A DNA stretch of 64,000 bases from Mactromeris polynyma. Taxonomy: Eukaryota > Mollusca > Bivalvia > Venerida > Mactridae. The stretch spans positions 24,664,905 through 24,728,904 of the forward strand of contig JASFXZ010000005.1 of assembly GCA_032209605.1 (NCBI GenBank). The letters are read 5' to 3'. How positions within the stretch are numbered: position 1 is the stretch's first letter; each line of letters opens with the position of its first letter. The position numbers and the translations under genes are program-made. The notes below the pieces were generated by a model, which saw nothing but the letters and a program-made list of their open reading frames with translations, made no database searches and had not been told where the DNA came from. This document shows, one piece after another, positions 43,824 to 54,225 of this stretch.

Positions 43824-44846
43824 TCAGTTAAGCATAGTATAACTTCTCCCAATAGATAGTTGACGTCGTAATATGTTAAAATCTAGAGGCCCTAGTTTGG
43901 TTTGTGAAGCATGTCTTCTTCTGACATTGTTTAAACGTTCCCTTTCTGCTCTTTCATTATATGAACTTTGACAGAATGACAGTTTGCACTTGAAGTTTGA
44001 CCGTTGTTTGCTTCGAAAATTTGCAATGTCATCTTGTCTGACTACGACTTCCGATGTTGGTGCTTTTTTGACAAACACTTCGGAACGAATTTGTTCAGCG
44101 TCAATATTAATAAATCGATTTGCTCGTGAAAACTTTACGTTCTTATGTTTTTCCCCAGTTTTTGTACTTTCTTTGTTAAACACTGTATGTATTTCTCCAT
44201 CACACATTGTTGAAACAGTTTTCTTCACTTCTTGTTTTGATCTTTCTTGTATTTGCACTTTGGTCAGATGAAGTTCTTGATTGTCGGTTTCGGGAATACT
44301 TTCCTTTTTCGAATATCTGCTTTTATTGATAAAACGCATTTTATCGTTCTCACATAAATCATGAATTTCCGGCAAACCAAAACATAAATCCTTACTTGGC
44401 GAAACTCTAAGATGACCTTGTTGGGCTAGAGGTGGCAGCTGTTGAACCTCAATGAGTGGTAAAGAGGACGAAGTCTTTACACTAACATCTGATGTATGCG
44501 ATAAAGCAGAGTCCGAGCGGTAAAATTCCATTGCCGACTTAGTCAGCAACGGTGTGATAGACTTTCTTCTCTCTGTCTGTTCAAACATTAGATCTAATAT
44601 GCTGTTGTGGATTTTATGCACAGAATTACGCTGCTGTCTATCTAAGTTAAAACTGTGATCACGAAAGTGTCTAAGTTCACCTCGATTTGTTCTCTCGGCG
44701 TAATCTAAGGCCGGTGATGTATATCCAATTGTGTGTTCGCTCGGTGTAGGACTGATATTTTCATCTTGTGGCATATACTGATTCTCGGTGAATCCAATCA
44801 CATATTTGTCATCGAAAAATTCACTTTCGCCCATGTTTTCAAGCAT
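43824..44846 (-). CDS. Orphan intronless gene in the family F cluster (340 aa)
   Basis: Single-exon frame. I take the ATG at 44846; a second ATG at 44834 is also possible. A TATATATAA on the minus strand lies at about 44862-44870, close enough that the 5' UTR would be very short if it is used. No known family recognised. Acidic N-terminus (ESEFFDDKYVIGF), Ser/Thr-rich middle (SALSHTSDVSVKTSSSLPLI) and a basic C-terminus (ERAERERLNNVRRRH, NILRRQLSIGRSY). Mostly polar and probably disordered, with no signal peptide or membrane helix. It lacks the family F block. Length, single-exon structure and clean frame argue that it is real. Confidence 0.65.
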   Translation of the reverse strand: MLENMGESEFFDDKYVIGFTENQYMPQDENISPTPSEHTIGYTSPALDYAERTNRGELRHFRDHSFNLDRQQRNSVHKIHNSILDLMFEQTERRKSITPLLTKSAMEFYRSDSALSHTSDVSVKTSSSLPLIEVQQLPPLAQQGHLRVSPSKDLCFGLPEIHDLCENDKMRFINKSRYSKKESIPETDNQELHLTKVQIQERSKQEVKKTVSTMCDGEIHTVFNKESTKTGEKHKNVKFSRANRFINIDAEQIRSEVFVKKAPTSEVVVRQDDIANFRSKQRSNFKCKLSFCQSSYNERAERERLNNVRRRHASQTKLGPLDFNILRRQLSIGRSYTMLN

Positions 44847-44873
44847 TCTATCCACAACTCTTATATATAAACT

Positions 44874-45409
44874 GTTTTTCCAAATGTTCTATGCACATTC
44901 ATTTCACAAGCTTAAATTAAAATTGTAATGCGGTTATCTTTTAATCGCTAAACTTATACGGTTTAAAAGAGAGAGAATACGTAACTACAATAGTAACTAC
45001 AAGCATAATTATCGTTAATTGTCAGTGTTTACCTTCATTTTAAACATATTCAATGATAACATGATTGAGACCGCTTATTCTGAAAGGATATAGTTAAATC
45101 GTGTCACTTATTTAACTGTTATTGTTCTTGAACTGTATTAAGTTACGTTTTTTTGTTTATCAATTAGTAAAACAAAGCAACTCTATGTTTAAAACGCAAC
45201 ACGATACTCCGCGTGTCTCCATTTAAATAAAAAAGAGAATACCGTGCCACTAAAAGAGGCCAAAATCTCGCTCCTTTCATGAACAAGAAATACAGTACAG
45301 TACAGTAGAAATTAAGTGTTAATTATTGTATCACTCAGCTGGTGTATGAAGTACATATAATCCATTCATTCCATCGGTGTGAGTTATTATCTGTTTAAAA
45401 AATGAAAAA
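44874..45409. other. Upstream spacer, no gene seen
   Basis: Contains a short CAGTACAGTACAGTA repeat at about 45293. Otherwise plain AT-rich DNA. Confidence 0.4.
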
Positions 45410-45680
45410 AAAAGTAAATAAGGACGACATGTCACGAAGTGCACAACTACCACAAAAGCACAAGGGGGCTTAAACTATACAAGCATATAAACAATTAAAA
45501 AGGCAAATGGTAGACACGACACCAAATATAACTGATGCATGGACATAATAGAACCGCCTTGGAATGGTCAGTGGCAGAACATGAAAAGGGATGTAAACTT
45601 GGGTGCACCCTAACTCAAACATATCCTAAAATCATTCAATCAAACGACCAGTCTAAATAATACAATACCCACTAGGTGGA
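45410..45680 (+). repeat. Dispersed repeat R3, copy 3
   Basis: ACCACAAAAGCACAAGGGGG, AAACAATTAAAAAGGCAAAT, ACCGCCTTGGAATGGTCAGT and GGCAGAACATGA. The most complete R3 copy here. Confidence 0.7.
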
Positions 45681-46948
45681 GAAACACCTCACGAAACTGT
45701 TCATACTTGTGTATCTTATCGCTATGTTAATTAAAGTGAAACACTATCTGTTTGGAAATATTCCATGCTCAAATGATATGTGTCTGACATAATGTTATAC
45801 TGTTTTATTTATTGTTTTTGTTTTATTTTATCTTTGTTATGATTTTTTGCGTTGATACATTACTTTTATATGTTTATATGGTATAAAGTCCATTATGTTC
45901 TCCCTATTAGTATGCGGCGACTTAACACGCATGTTTTAACTGTATACCTTCTTCCTGTTTTTTTCTACTCTATGTACCACATGTATCTGTTAGGGATGAC
46001 TCTGTTTATGGAATGACACTCTTTCTCATTGTTTTACCAAGAAAAGTGTTCTTGTCTTTGTCGTCTTTTTCTCTCAGATGAAAAAAAACAGGAATATAAC
46101 TACGTGTGACGGAATCGACAATTGCCACGCAATTGAAATATTTTTGTAATTACTTTTTCGTGATTATCTATAAACGCATGGGCAGTTAGTCCGTTTATTC
46201 ATATTTAAACCAACATGCTTGCAAAACTGAAAAAGTACAATCAAGTTTGGATAAATCAGCGTAATTTCAAAAAACGTATTTATTCACCCCTGTTCAGTAC
46301 ATAAACTATTTAGTTTATTTTATAAAAAAAATAGCATGATTATGATAAAAAAAACAATACCCAGAAAACCAACAACACATTGTTGATACAGATGATACAG
46401 TCGTTAATTTGTATCAAGTTTCTTTTGAAAGAATAATACGTGCTCATCGTCTTTTAAGTCTTCTTATGGGTAATCATAGGTACAACTTAAATAAGCATAT
46501 ACTTGTCACGTAAAATCAACATGCTGTTTACTCACGTTAATATTGTATATCTTTTAAGACCAGTTGAATGTAATTATTCTTTCTTTGTTAACGCATTGTT
46601 TAAGTGCTTCCCATACACGATTAGACCAACTGGAAGTATTCTGTTCCCTTTCACGAGTTTTATCTTGTGAAGTAGAACGGATTGACATTGTCAAAGCACG
46701 AAACCAAGCTAATGATATACTCGTTGATTACCCACAGGAAGAACAAATCAGAGTAATATATACACATGTGTACTACTTTCACCAAAGCTAACGATCTCTT
46801 TTCAGAGCTTTTCAATAGCTAAACAAACAATTGTTGTGGTTTAAATAATTAGTGTGGAATAAAACACCGATTAAGATCTTCATTATAGGCGAGGAAAAAA
46901 GACTCCCGCGAGTACCACCCAATGTAAATCACACAGGGTGTTTACCAG
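45681..46948. other. Intergenic; one weak open frame at 46564-46791
   Basis: A 75-codon plus-strand frame at 46564 includes RLDQLEVFCSLSRVLSCEVE and NQANDILVDYPQEEQIR, which looks protein-like. It has no splice partner or family match, so I do not call a gene. Confidence 0.35.
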
Positions 46949-46956
46949 TATAAATA
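46949..46956 (+). promoter_or_regulatory. TATA box of the 47.1-kb gene
   Basis: TATAAATA, 132 nt before the ATG at 47081. The paralogue at 50465 has TATATAAA 124 nt before its ATG, so the spacing is conserved. Confidence 0.55.
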
Positions 46957-47080
46957 TGGATATCACTTGCAAGATTCGCCAAACGATTTTAGGTAGAGTT
47001 CGATACAGCATCGAAACGTAAGAAATATTGTCACGTATTTTTTGGAATTATTCTCGATTATATAGAACGATATAAACAAG

Positions 47081-47542
47081 ATGCCTGCTCCACTTGTGAT
47101 ACCGATGGCAGAAAATATGTCGACATTCACCAACTTTGCTGAAAAGGCAAATCAAGTGTCAGAGAACAAATATAAGATTGAAGTTGGAATCTTGGAAAGT
47201 AAAAATACAGAAAAGCTGGCGAAAATGACGAAGGAGATGAATGAATTGAAATACGAACTGTCGCAGATTAAACCTGTCAAACGTGGCAAGCGGGACAGTG
47301 TTAAAGAACCTGGAAGAAATTCACCACAAGCAAAACATAGTAAAACTGTTAATTTGGATGTTCGGAAGGATAATGATGAAAATGTGGAACCAAAACGAAA
47401 AGCAAAATCTGGTGATTCTATGGCTGAAAGAGCTGCAAATGAACGTATTTCAAATCTAGAAAGGCGGTACAAAAATCAGCTCGGAAATGATGTGACATTG
47501 AACAACAGAAGCATCACAAAAATTAAAGGACAGAAACGATGA
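47081..47542 (+). CDS. Orphan intronless gene, family F member 2 (153 aa)
   Basis: ATG in good context (AAGATGCC with A at -3). Starts MPAPLVIPMAENMSTFTNF and carries the family F block at residues ~19-62 (AEKANQVSENKYKIEV ... LAKMTKEMNELKYELSQI), predicted coiled coil. The rest is very basic and disordered (VKRGKRDSVKEPGRNSPQAK), ending in ERISNLERRYKNQLGNDV and a Lys/Arg tail. The N-terminal 16 residues and the RRYKNQL motif are shared with the 50465 gene, so the two are tandem duplicates in the same orientation, 2.9 kb apart. The high basic charge would fit nucleic-acid or acidic-polymer binding, but no function is known to me. AATAAA at about 47898. Confidence 0.75.
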   Translation: MPAPLVIPMAENMSTFTNFAEKANQVSENKYKIEVGILESKNTEKLAKMTKEMNELKYELSQIKPVKRGKRDSVKEPGRNSPQAKHSKTVNLDVRKDNDENVEPKRKAKSGDSMAERAANERISNLERRYKNQLGNDVTLNNRSITKIKGQKR

Positions 47543-48197
47543 AATTGAACTCTATTCGATTGCTAATGACCAATGAACGTAGTGATTATTCGATTCAATA
47601 CTTCATTTAAGAAGAACTGTGTTGCCGAGAGACCACAATCAGATTAGAGACATGTAGACGGCATTGATTTGGTGGAGTCGCCATGTTCCGTGTTAATTGT
47701 GCTACCATATATATCTGCATTTGCTTTGTCAGTAGTGGCATTTACTGAATAGTGTGGTTCAAACAGATAAGTGACATTTACGAGTACAGAACTGCTTTTA
47801 TGTGATAGCAAACTGGTGCTATTATGATATATGTACAAAGGTTTTGTAACTGTATTACTAGTAATTTATTTCATATCATCATATGATTTTATGCCATAAA
47901 TAAATTATGAAATACATGTAGTTAATTGCGTTGTGTTACTTTATGTTGCCAGCGTGTAAATGCTGCTGTTTTGTTTTAAGTATTAATTCTAAATTAGTTA
48001 ATTGAAGACACATACTACCGAGAATTGTGCATTCCATGTTATACATGTAGGTGTTTCGTTTAACGTTACTTGTAGAATATAAAGCAATACCGTTTGGAAA
48101 CTTTGGATATTCCCTTTCTACTGTTGTTTTGGGGTTGTTGCTGCAGAGAAGATAAATTTGTAGTAACGCGTAACTATGGGATAATTAATGATGGTTG

Positions 48198-48220
48198 CTC
48201 AAGAGCGGACCGCTCTTGAG
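48198..48220. other. Perfect 23-bp palindrome
   Basis: CTCAAGAGCGG, one A, then CCGCTCTTGAG. The arms are exactly complementary with a single centre base. Lies 0.66 kb after the 47.1-kb gene. May be a protein-binding site or transcript hairpin; function unknown. Confidence 0.7.
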
Positions 48221-50155
48221 ATGTTGCACGTTTTATTTGTACTTTCAAACATGCAACTTATATTCTATCTTTTGTAATGAATCGTTAACTTTTGGTTAAA
48301 CTTGAAATATCAATAAGCGTTCTTATTTTATGACGCTGCATGAAATTAATCACAAACTAATTTGTTTAAAAATGAATACAGAACTCGAGTAGGAAATACC
48401 TCATAAAACAGCACACGTGGAAGGATACATGAACAAATATATTTAATACGTACAAAGTCCAAAAGAAAATTCAATGATATATAAGAAGTTAAAGACGACC
48501 AATGGGATAATTACCAAATAACGAATACGAGTATTGTCGTCATATACTCTGATCAACAGCATGTTGCATGTATGGTACTTAATGTTTGTCTCAATATTTC
48601 GTTGAATATCGGTTAGATACTGCATAGGTGTTTAAATAAGTACAGTGAGATATAGATATAGACTTAAATCATTTTAATTCATGCATATTTAACAATATTA
48701 ATGGGTATGAATGCATATAACCGTCATTAATTATATCGTCGAGTGGCTATATACGGTCACAATGGCTATACATATATGCATCATTTATATCAAAAGTGTT
48801 TTTTCCTTCATATTGTATGGTGACAGGTTTTACCGTTTTATTTCAAATACACACAGTAGAGGTGACACCATTTATAATCTGACATAGAAATCAACCATAC
48901 ATATTTTTGTTTCTGCTTGAGACTCTGCAAAATCTGGAAAAATACAACGTTAAAGGCAGATCGTCTTATTTTGAGCGGTAATTTGAGAAAATGGCACGTT
49001 AATGCCTTCGTACAAAAATAACTCTAAAACACTGCTTTATAACTTTTCTTTAAAGAGCGAAGGTCAGGATAGAAAATACCTGTATCAGACTCGCATATTT
49101 TGGTTTTGGGAAACATATACGAAACGTGACAATGCTGTAATGTACAGTACATCTGTATGAAGGTATTTATCACCGACTTTCTCATGTCTAGAAGAAGTAT
49201 ATTTTAACAACAAAATCTACAACCTATTTTTAAAATGTACAATCAAGTGGTTTTCGATGCTGATGAACGCAACGTTTTTGTAAACATTCAATGTGGAGGC
49301 ACAATACGATTAATTCAATTATGAATGTAAGTTATTCCGTTGTGTTATCATACATTAACTTCCTGTGACTAAAACACAACAGATGAAATTGGAAAAGGGT
49401 GGTGAAGGATATGCAACAGTCACAAATAATGTTCTACCCATCGAGATCCTTACAGTGCAGAATAAACACGTTTATAGAGAAGATTAACAAGTTTATGGCA
49501 TCAAAGCCCTCGGAACCGTTATTGAAAATGCTAGGAAATATACTCAGTTTGACGACAAACCAACCTCTTACATAAACGTTTTATACGTAGATGTATTGTC
49601 AAGAGTTCTCAAATTAAAAAATAAATAAACTGGTAGAGACTTAACCTTTGAGTCAATACCAAACAATGAAAACGTGAAAGTAAAAATGTTAAAGTAATCA
49701 ACAATAACAATGCATTCATAATTCAATTCATTCAATAACCGAGGCAATAACATGGTGAACAAAATCAGTAAACTCGAGAAAATACGTGTAAACCTAATGA
49801 ATGACACACACAACATAAACCAATCGGTATATTCGAAGAAGTAGATGATTTCAAGTGCTGACGTTGTCTAATCACATTAAGTAAACACAAAGACACAAAC
49901 CACATGCTTTGACAGTATTTCTTATTGGCGATGTCTAAAGTATGTTTATCTCAATCATGTCACCGAGAAGAAATTACGAAGATATCTGTTTTACAATGAA
50001 TGCACATTTCACAGTGTATATTCTCTACGTTAAATCACGTTTCTCATTCAATTGTTTATACGGGGTAAAACAGAATGTCGTTAAAATGTCAAAACAAAAA
50101 ATATCATAAATTTCTTCACACAGGGAGGCCAAAACGGCTTAACTGTTTAATTTAT
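48221..50155. other. Intergenic between the tandem paralogues
   Basis: No gene seen. AT-rich with short frames only. Confidence 0.45.
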
Positions 50156-50243
50156 GGACACTTTTCACTGAATGAACGATCTTTTCAAGAGTTGAATAAG
50201 GACACTTTTCACTGAATGAACAATCTTTTCAAGAGTTGAATAA
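50156..50243 (+). repeat. 44-bp tandem duplication upstream of the 50.5-kb gene
   Basis: GGACACTTTTCACTGAATGA and the next 24 nt are repeated once, with a single difference (ACGATC / ACAATC). It ends about 100 nt before the TATA box, so it could duplicate a promoter element. Confidence 0.9.
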
Positions 50244-50340
50244 ATATGTGTTAAAGTTTGAACAATTTCAAATGAAATAAAAACTCCATGGGGAATGAAA
50301 ATGGTCACCTACTCCCCTGTATTGTATACAAGGAGAACAG

Positions 50341-50348
50341 TATATAAA
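50341..50348 (+). promoter_or_regulatory. TATA box of the 50.5-kb gene
   Basis: TATATAAA 124 nt upstream of the ATG at 50465, matching the arrangement of the 47.1-kb paralogue. Confidence 0.55.
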
Positions 50349-50464
50349 TGAAGCAGAATAAAAAGTACCCTATCAAAATCTTGAAACTAGCACGCTCATC
50401 CTTCGAATACGTGCTGGGGATGGTTTTGTTTTATTATAATTAAATTGATCGAAAACCAACCACG

Positions 50465-50854
50465 ATGCCTGCTCCTCTTGTGATACCGATGGTTGCCAAT
50501 ATGCCTACATTTACATGTTTTGCAGAAAAGGCTAACCACATTTCGGAGAATAAGTTTAAACTCGAAGTTGATATTCTTGAAAGTAGAGCAGCGAGTAACC
50601 TAGCGAAATTGACGAAAAAGATGAATGATGTGAAACAAGAATTGGCTGTGATTCATCCAGTTAAATGTGATAAAAGAGAAACATATCTAGATGGAAGTCT
50701 TCCTGCATTTAAAATAAGTAAACGTTCTAACTTAGAGTTTCGAAAGGGTATGGAACGTATTGTCAACCTTAAAAGACGATATAAAAATCAACTGCGTGGG
50801 GATGTGGCCTTAAGCACAATCAGACATGCAGCTAAGCGCAATGGATTTTCATGA
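50465..50854 (+). CDS. Orphan intronless gene, family F member 3 (129 aa)
   Basis: ATG with A at -3. MPAPLVIPMVANMPTFTCF is nearly identical to the start of the 47.1-kb gene. The family F block follows (AEKANHISENKFKLEVDILE ... LAKLTKKMNDVKQELAVI). After a shorter basic middle (HPVKCDKRETYLDGSLPAF) it has ERIVNLKRRYKNQLRGDV and ends RHAAKRNGFS. Compared with its paralogue it has lost about 25 residues of the central linker, but the frame is intact, which suggests the protein is still selected. AATAAA at 50888-50893, 34 nt after the stop. Confidence 0.75.
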   Translation: MPAPLVIPMVANMPTFTCFAEKANHISENKFKLEVDILESRAASNLAKLTKKMNDVKQELAVIHPVKCDKRETYLDGSLPAFKISKRSNLEFRKGMERIVNLKRRYKNQLRGDVALSTIRHAAKRNGFS

Positions 50855-50899
50855 CGATATTTAAATGCACAAAACAATTCATCCGCAAATAAAATGAAT

Positions 50900-51384
50900 G
50901 ATGTGAGGACATCAGACAAAACAACTGACAATGATTTATTGTTCTATAAAAGGAGTCAAATATATGTACTACATAGCGACATGGTTGATCACACGTTTGA
51001 TGCCCGTGAAGTCCAAGGGAAGAAAGGAATGAAGTGATATTTATTGGAGAGACATGGTTCTGTAAACCCTTAATTCAGCGCACCATTACGTGTCAGTGAG
51101 CAAGTAATACCAACGTTTGTCCCAATATGTTATTGATAACACTCTCAATGCAAAGATGTGATCTATGTTTTAGTTTTTGTCAAGTTCTAGTTATCATGTG
51201 CTGCTGTATTATTGTATATTGTTAACAACGAATTTTATCTTAGTTATGTGTGATGTTTTCTACAATGTTATTATTTTGTAATGTTGTTTTGCATCGTCTA
51301 AATTGAATATATTTTAAGTGAAATGTGAGTTAGGAATCACTCCTGCACATTATTTGACCAAGCTAGCCAATATAATAATTTAAG
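50900..51384. other. 3' flank, no gene seen
   Basis: Plain AT-rich spacer. Confidence 0.45.
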
Positions 51385-51560
51385 AGGAACCTCAGTGCTA
51401 GACTTTCAATCTAGTGGTCGAGGTTTTGATTCTCGGGAGTAGCGTATGTACACTATGTCGAAATTCGACCGAAGATATTCACATCAAAAGACATTGATTG
51501 ATTCATGTCGGGAAGTTATCAATTGCTGGCGGAGGAACAAGATTGCTTATCAACAATCGA
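51385..51560 (+). mobile_element. Degenerate tRNA-derived SINE
   Basis: TCAATCTAGTGGTCGAGGTT and TTTTGATTCTCGGGAG form a decayed tRNA-like head with a B box; a short body follows (CGGGAAGTTATCAATTGCTG), recalling the AGTTGTCAGT body of the SINE at 386. Confidence 0.45.
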
Positions 51561-52318
51561 TCAGTCAATTGTTTGCATAGACTGGAACAATTGAATGTGT
51601 TATATATCATGTGAATCTGTGTGTACCATGCTTATCAGCGAATGTAAGTGTAATTGTGTTACTTAGTTGCATTTAAGTTATTTGACCGAAGAAGATTCAA
51701 TTGAAATCCATTTAAGTGTGTTTTATTTTGTCTGACACAAGTATATATTTTCTGTACTAACATGTAAAATGACAAGAACGTTTCCACCGATTGCAGCTTG
51801 TAAATCAGTTAAAACAAATTAGAATTCAAAGCTACCGTTTTGTTTTGGTGATAAGGTGATAAAATAGGGGCCTCTGTCGTCATACCGACATAATGTTCAA
51901 TGAGTTATTGGCATTGTTGTATTGTACATTCTCTGGATTATCGTGGGGGGGCTTCCTTTAAAGAAAAAGAATACAGAAGCCGAGCAAGAAATGTCTCATA
52001 CAATGAACGCAGCCAACCAAAGAGAAAGAGGAGTAAAGAAAAATAACATTTCTGGAGATTTTCACCGCTATATCACGCTTAAGTTAACAATGAATTGTGT
52101 GACTGTCATAATATCTTACCCTAGCTTCTGTAAATACTAGGGATATAGAGAAAATAAATGCGCACACAAGACGTAGGAACTGCGCTTACTTATTGTAGTA
52201 ATAGATTGTACTATTACTAAATAAGAGCATGTATAAACTTGAATTGTGAAAGCCGGTTTAACCTGACGTCATGACACCTAGACGGTAATAATTCTAATTT
52301 TAACCATTGGGATTATTA
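51561..52318. other. Intergenic, no gene seen
   Basis: One 72-codon plus-strand frame at 51922 has no supporting signals. Nothing else recognised. Confidence 0.45.
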
Positions 52319-52334
52319 AGTCAATTTATGTATA
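52319..52334 (+). repeat. Dispersed repeat R1, copy C, segment left of the MITE
   Basis: AGTCAATTTATGTATA matches the start of copy B at 31545. The rest of copy C continues at 53049, on the other side of the MITE. Confidence 0.75.
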
Positions 52335-53048
52335 CACTCACCCAAAGTTCTAACGCATCATATATAAATTTGATATAATTTTCTTAATTATCTACTAAAT
52401 GTTATGAAAATTCAGATTTTTCCTTTCGCAAAATCCTTATTTGATGTTAAGTCCAGCCATGCGGAACGATTGGTATTTTTGACTTGCTGCTTTTACTTGG
52501 CTGTCTTTCGCATGATTTATTTTTCTAATTGTGTTGTTTCGTAATAACAGTCGTTAAAAAATATTATGGTTTGAGTGAAAAATGGTCCAAAAGTAATATG
52601 AGAGGGCTATTTGTCCACTAAAATGATGAAAAATAGTTTGCCCTCTCATAAATGTGGCTAAAATTGCATTTACTGTAGGGCTAGAAATAAAATATTTTGT
52701 GCTCCTAAAGATAGATGGAACCGGAAGTGTCCGTGCTCTTCGTCTCTACACCAGTTAAGGGGACTCGTGTAATGCTGCAAATAGGCATAACATCATAAAC
52801 CATAGCTGCCTTGCACACCCTCTGTAATTAATTACAAAGAGCACATTTCTTTTTAATTTAGCATAAGAAATTTTTTTTCTGTGACATTTAAACACGTTCA
52901 TTTGCTTGAACTTATTCAAGTACTTATTTTTTGTTTGATTTCATTGTATTTTTTGTTTCTACTACAATGACCATAAATTGCCAACCCTTCGTTCGTCTTT
53001 TTGAAATCAAGTAAAGCCAAAGCGATGCGTTAGAACTTGGAGTGAGTG
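52335..53048. mobile_element. 714-bp TA-flanked mariner-type MITE inserted in R1 copy C
   Basis: The left end CACTCACCCAAAGTTCTAAC continues GCATC; the reverse complement of the right end reads CACTCACTCCAAGTTCTAAC, then GCATC. TA flanks both ends (52333-52334 and 53049-53050). An internal AGAGGGC ... GCCCTCT pair at about 52600 makes a hairpin. No transposase. Copy B of R1 at 31545 preserves the empty site. Confidence 0.88.
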
Positions 53049-53545
53049 TACATGTTGGAAATCAATGACCATATAGCGATTAAGTGTGAGGTTAGCTAGC
53101 TGTTAAATCGATTTAAACCACCAGTATTTTACTGACAGTTCCAATGCTGTAATTCGCTGTATGGTAAATAATTTTTTTGTGTTTTGAACGTATGTTATAT
53201 TTCCTATTCCCTGTGCATTTGTTTCACTTTATAAAGTGTTCAGGTTATTTTCTGACCAGTTTCGGCCTATTGTTGACAGCTATCTTGACTTGTCCTGTGA
53301 TTTTTCCATCCATTAATTTCCTCCCTTCACTGTTTGTCCTCTTTGATTCTCCAAGTTATTCCTTATGGTTTGCCAGGCCACTCGTTGCGTCTCTAGTCCC
53401 TTACGTATGTACCCTTTAACCTCATCAAGTGCCTTATGTTTTATGGATTATTGTTTTCCAGGAGGTCTGTATGGCGAGGCACTGTCTTATGTATGTGGCG
53501 TTCCCTGTAGCAACTTGTTCTTTCTCTTATAAATTCTCAGTATGC
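53049..53545 (+). repeat. Dispersed repeat R1, copy C, main part
   Basis: Continues TGTTGGAAATCAATGACCAT, TTAGCTAGCTGTTAAATCGA, TTTCGGCCTATTGTTGACAG, TTTGTCCTCTTTGATTCTCC and GTAGCAACTTGTTCTTTCTC, co-linear with copy B. It is the longest copy in the window. Confidence 0.85.
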
Positions 53546-53754
53546 AAATGTATACATATAACCACACAATAAGATATAAAGCTCAAATAAAGACAATTAT
53601 ACAACATGTTGTGCACCTTTTCTGCAACGTATTAAAGACGATGTTGTGTTTTTACGAAGTTCATCAACTGTTAGAAAGAGAAGGGCAGGGAAGAACATTT
53701 TAACAAACATCACAATTACATGTACACCTTCTGTGCAATGTGCAAAAATATGTA

Positions 53755-53895
53755 TAAAAAATGAACGAAGAAGGAAATGACACGTATTGAGTGCCATCCA
53801 TCCCAAAAAGCAAAAGGAGACATGAACAATATATATATACAGTATACATACAAGAGCAAAGAGGACAAAAGGCACTAACATAAATTAAAAATTTA
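53755..53895 (+). repeat. Dispersed repeat R3, copy 4
   Basis: CCATCCCAAAAAGCAAAAGG, AGAGCAAAGAGGACAAAAGG and CACTAACATAAATTA. Short copy lacking the ACCGCCTTGG end. Confidence 0.6.
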
Positions 53896-53988
53896 AGAGT
53901 TTAAAGCCGGATCCAGACTTCCAAGTCGGCACTTAAACCAAAACAGTATTATAGTGGGTGACGAAATAACTCATAATTTATGTAAATA

Positions 53989-54225
53989 TTATGCTAGTTT
54001 ACGTCTAGTCCATGAACGAAAATACTGCTGCAGGCCATAAACCCGTTCAAACATAAACGCAGTTTTATCAGAAACAATACATGGCGTATCTGGTTCCCGT
54101 AGTGCATTGGTAAAACAGTATAACACTTGCTTCAGTCGAATTTTAAGATAATTCGGTACGGTGATGAATTTGCAGTATTTAATCAAATATACAGTGAAAA
54201 GTAATTTAGTTGAATTATGCTCATC
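53989..54225 (-). other. Coding-like minus-strand open segment
   Basis: About 78 open codons, with CKFITVPNYLKIRLKQVLYC, NALREPDTPCIVSDKTAF and RVYGLQQYFRSWTRRKLA at the end. The composition looks like a real protein, but there is no ATG near its start and no recognised family. A relic or unrecognised exon is possible. Confidence 0.25.
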
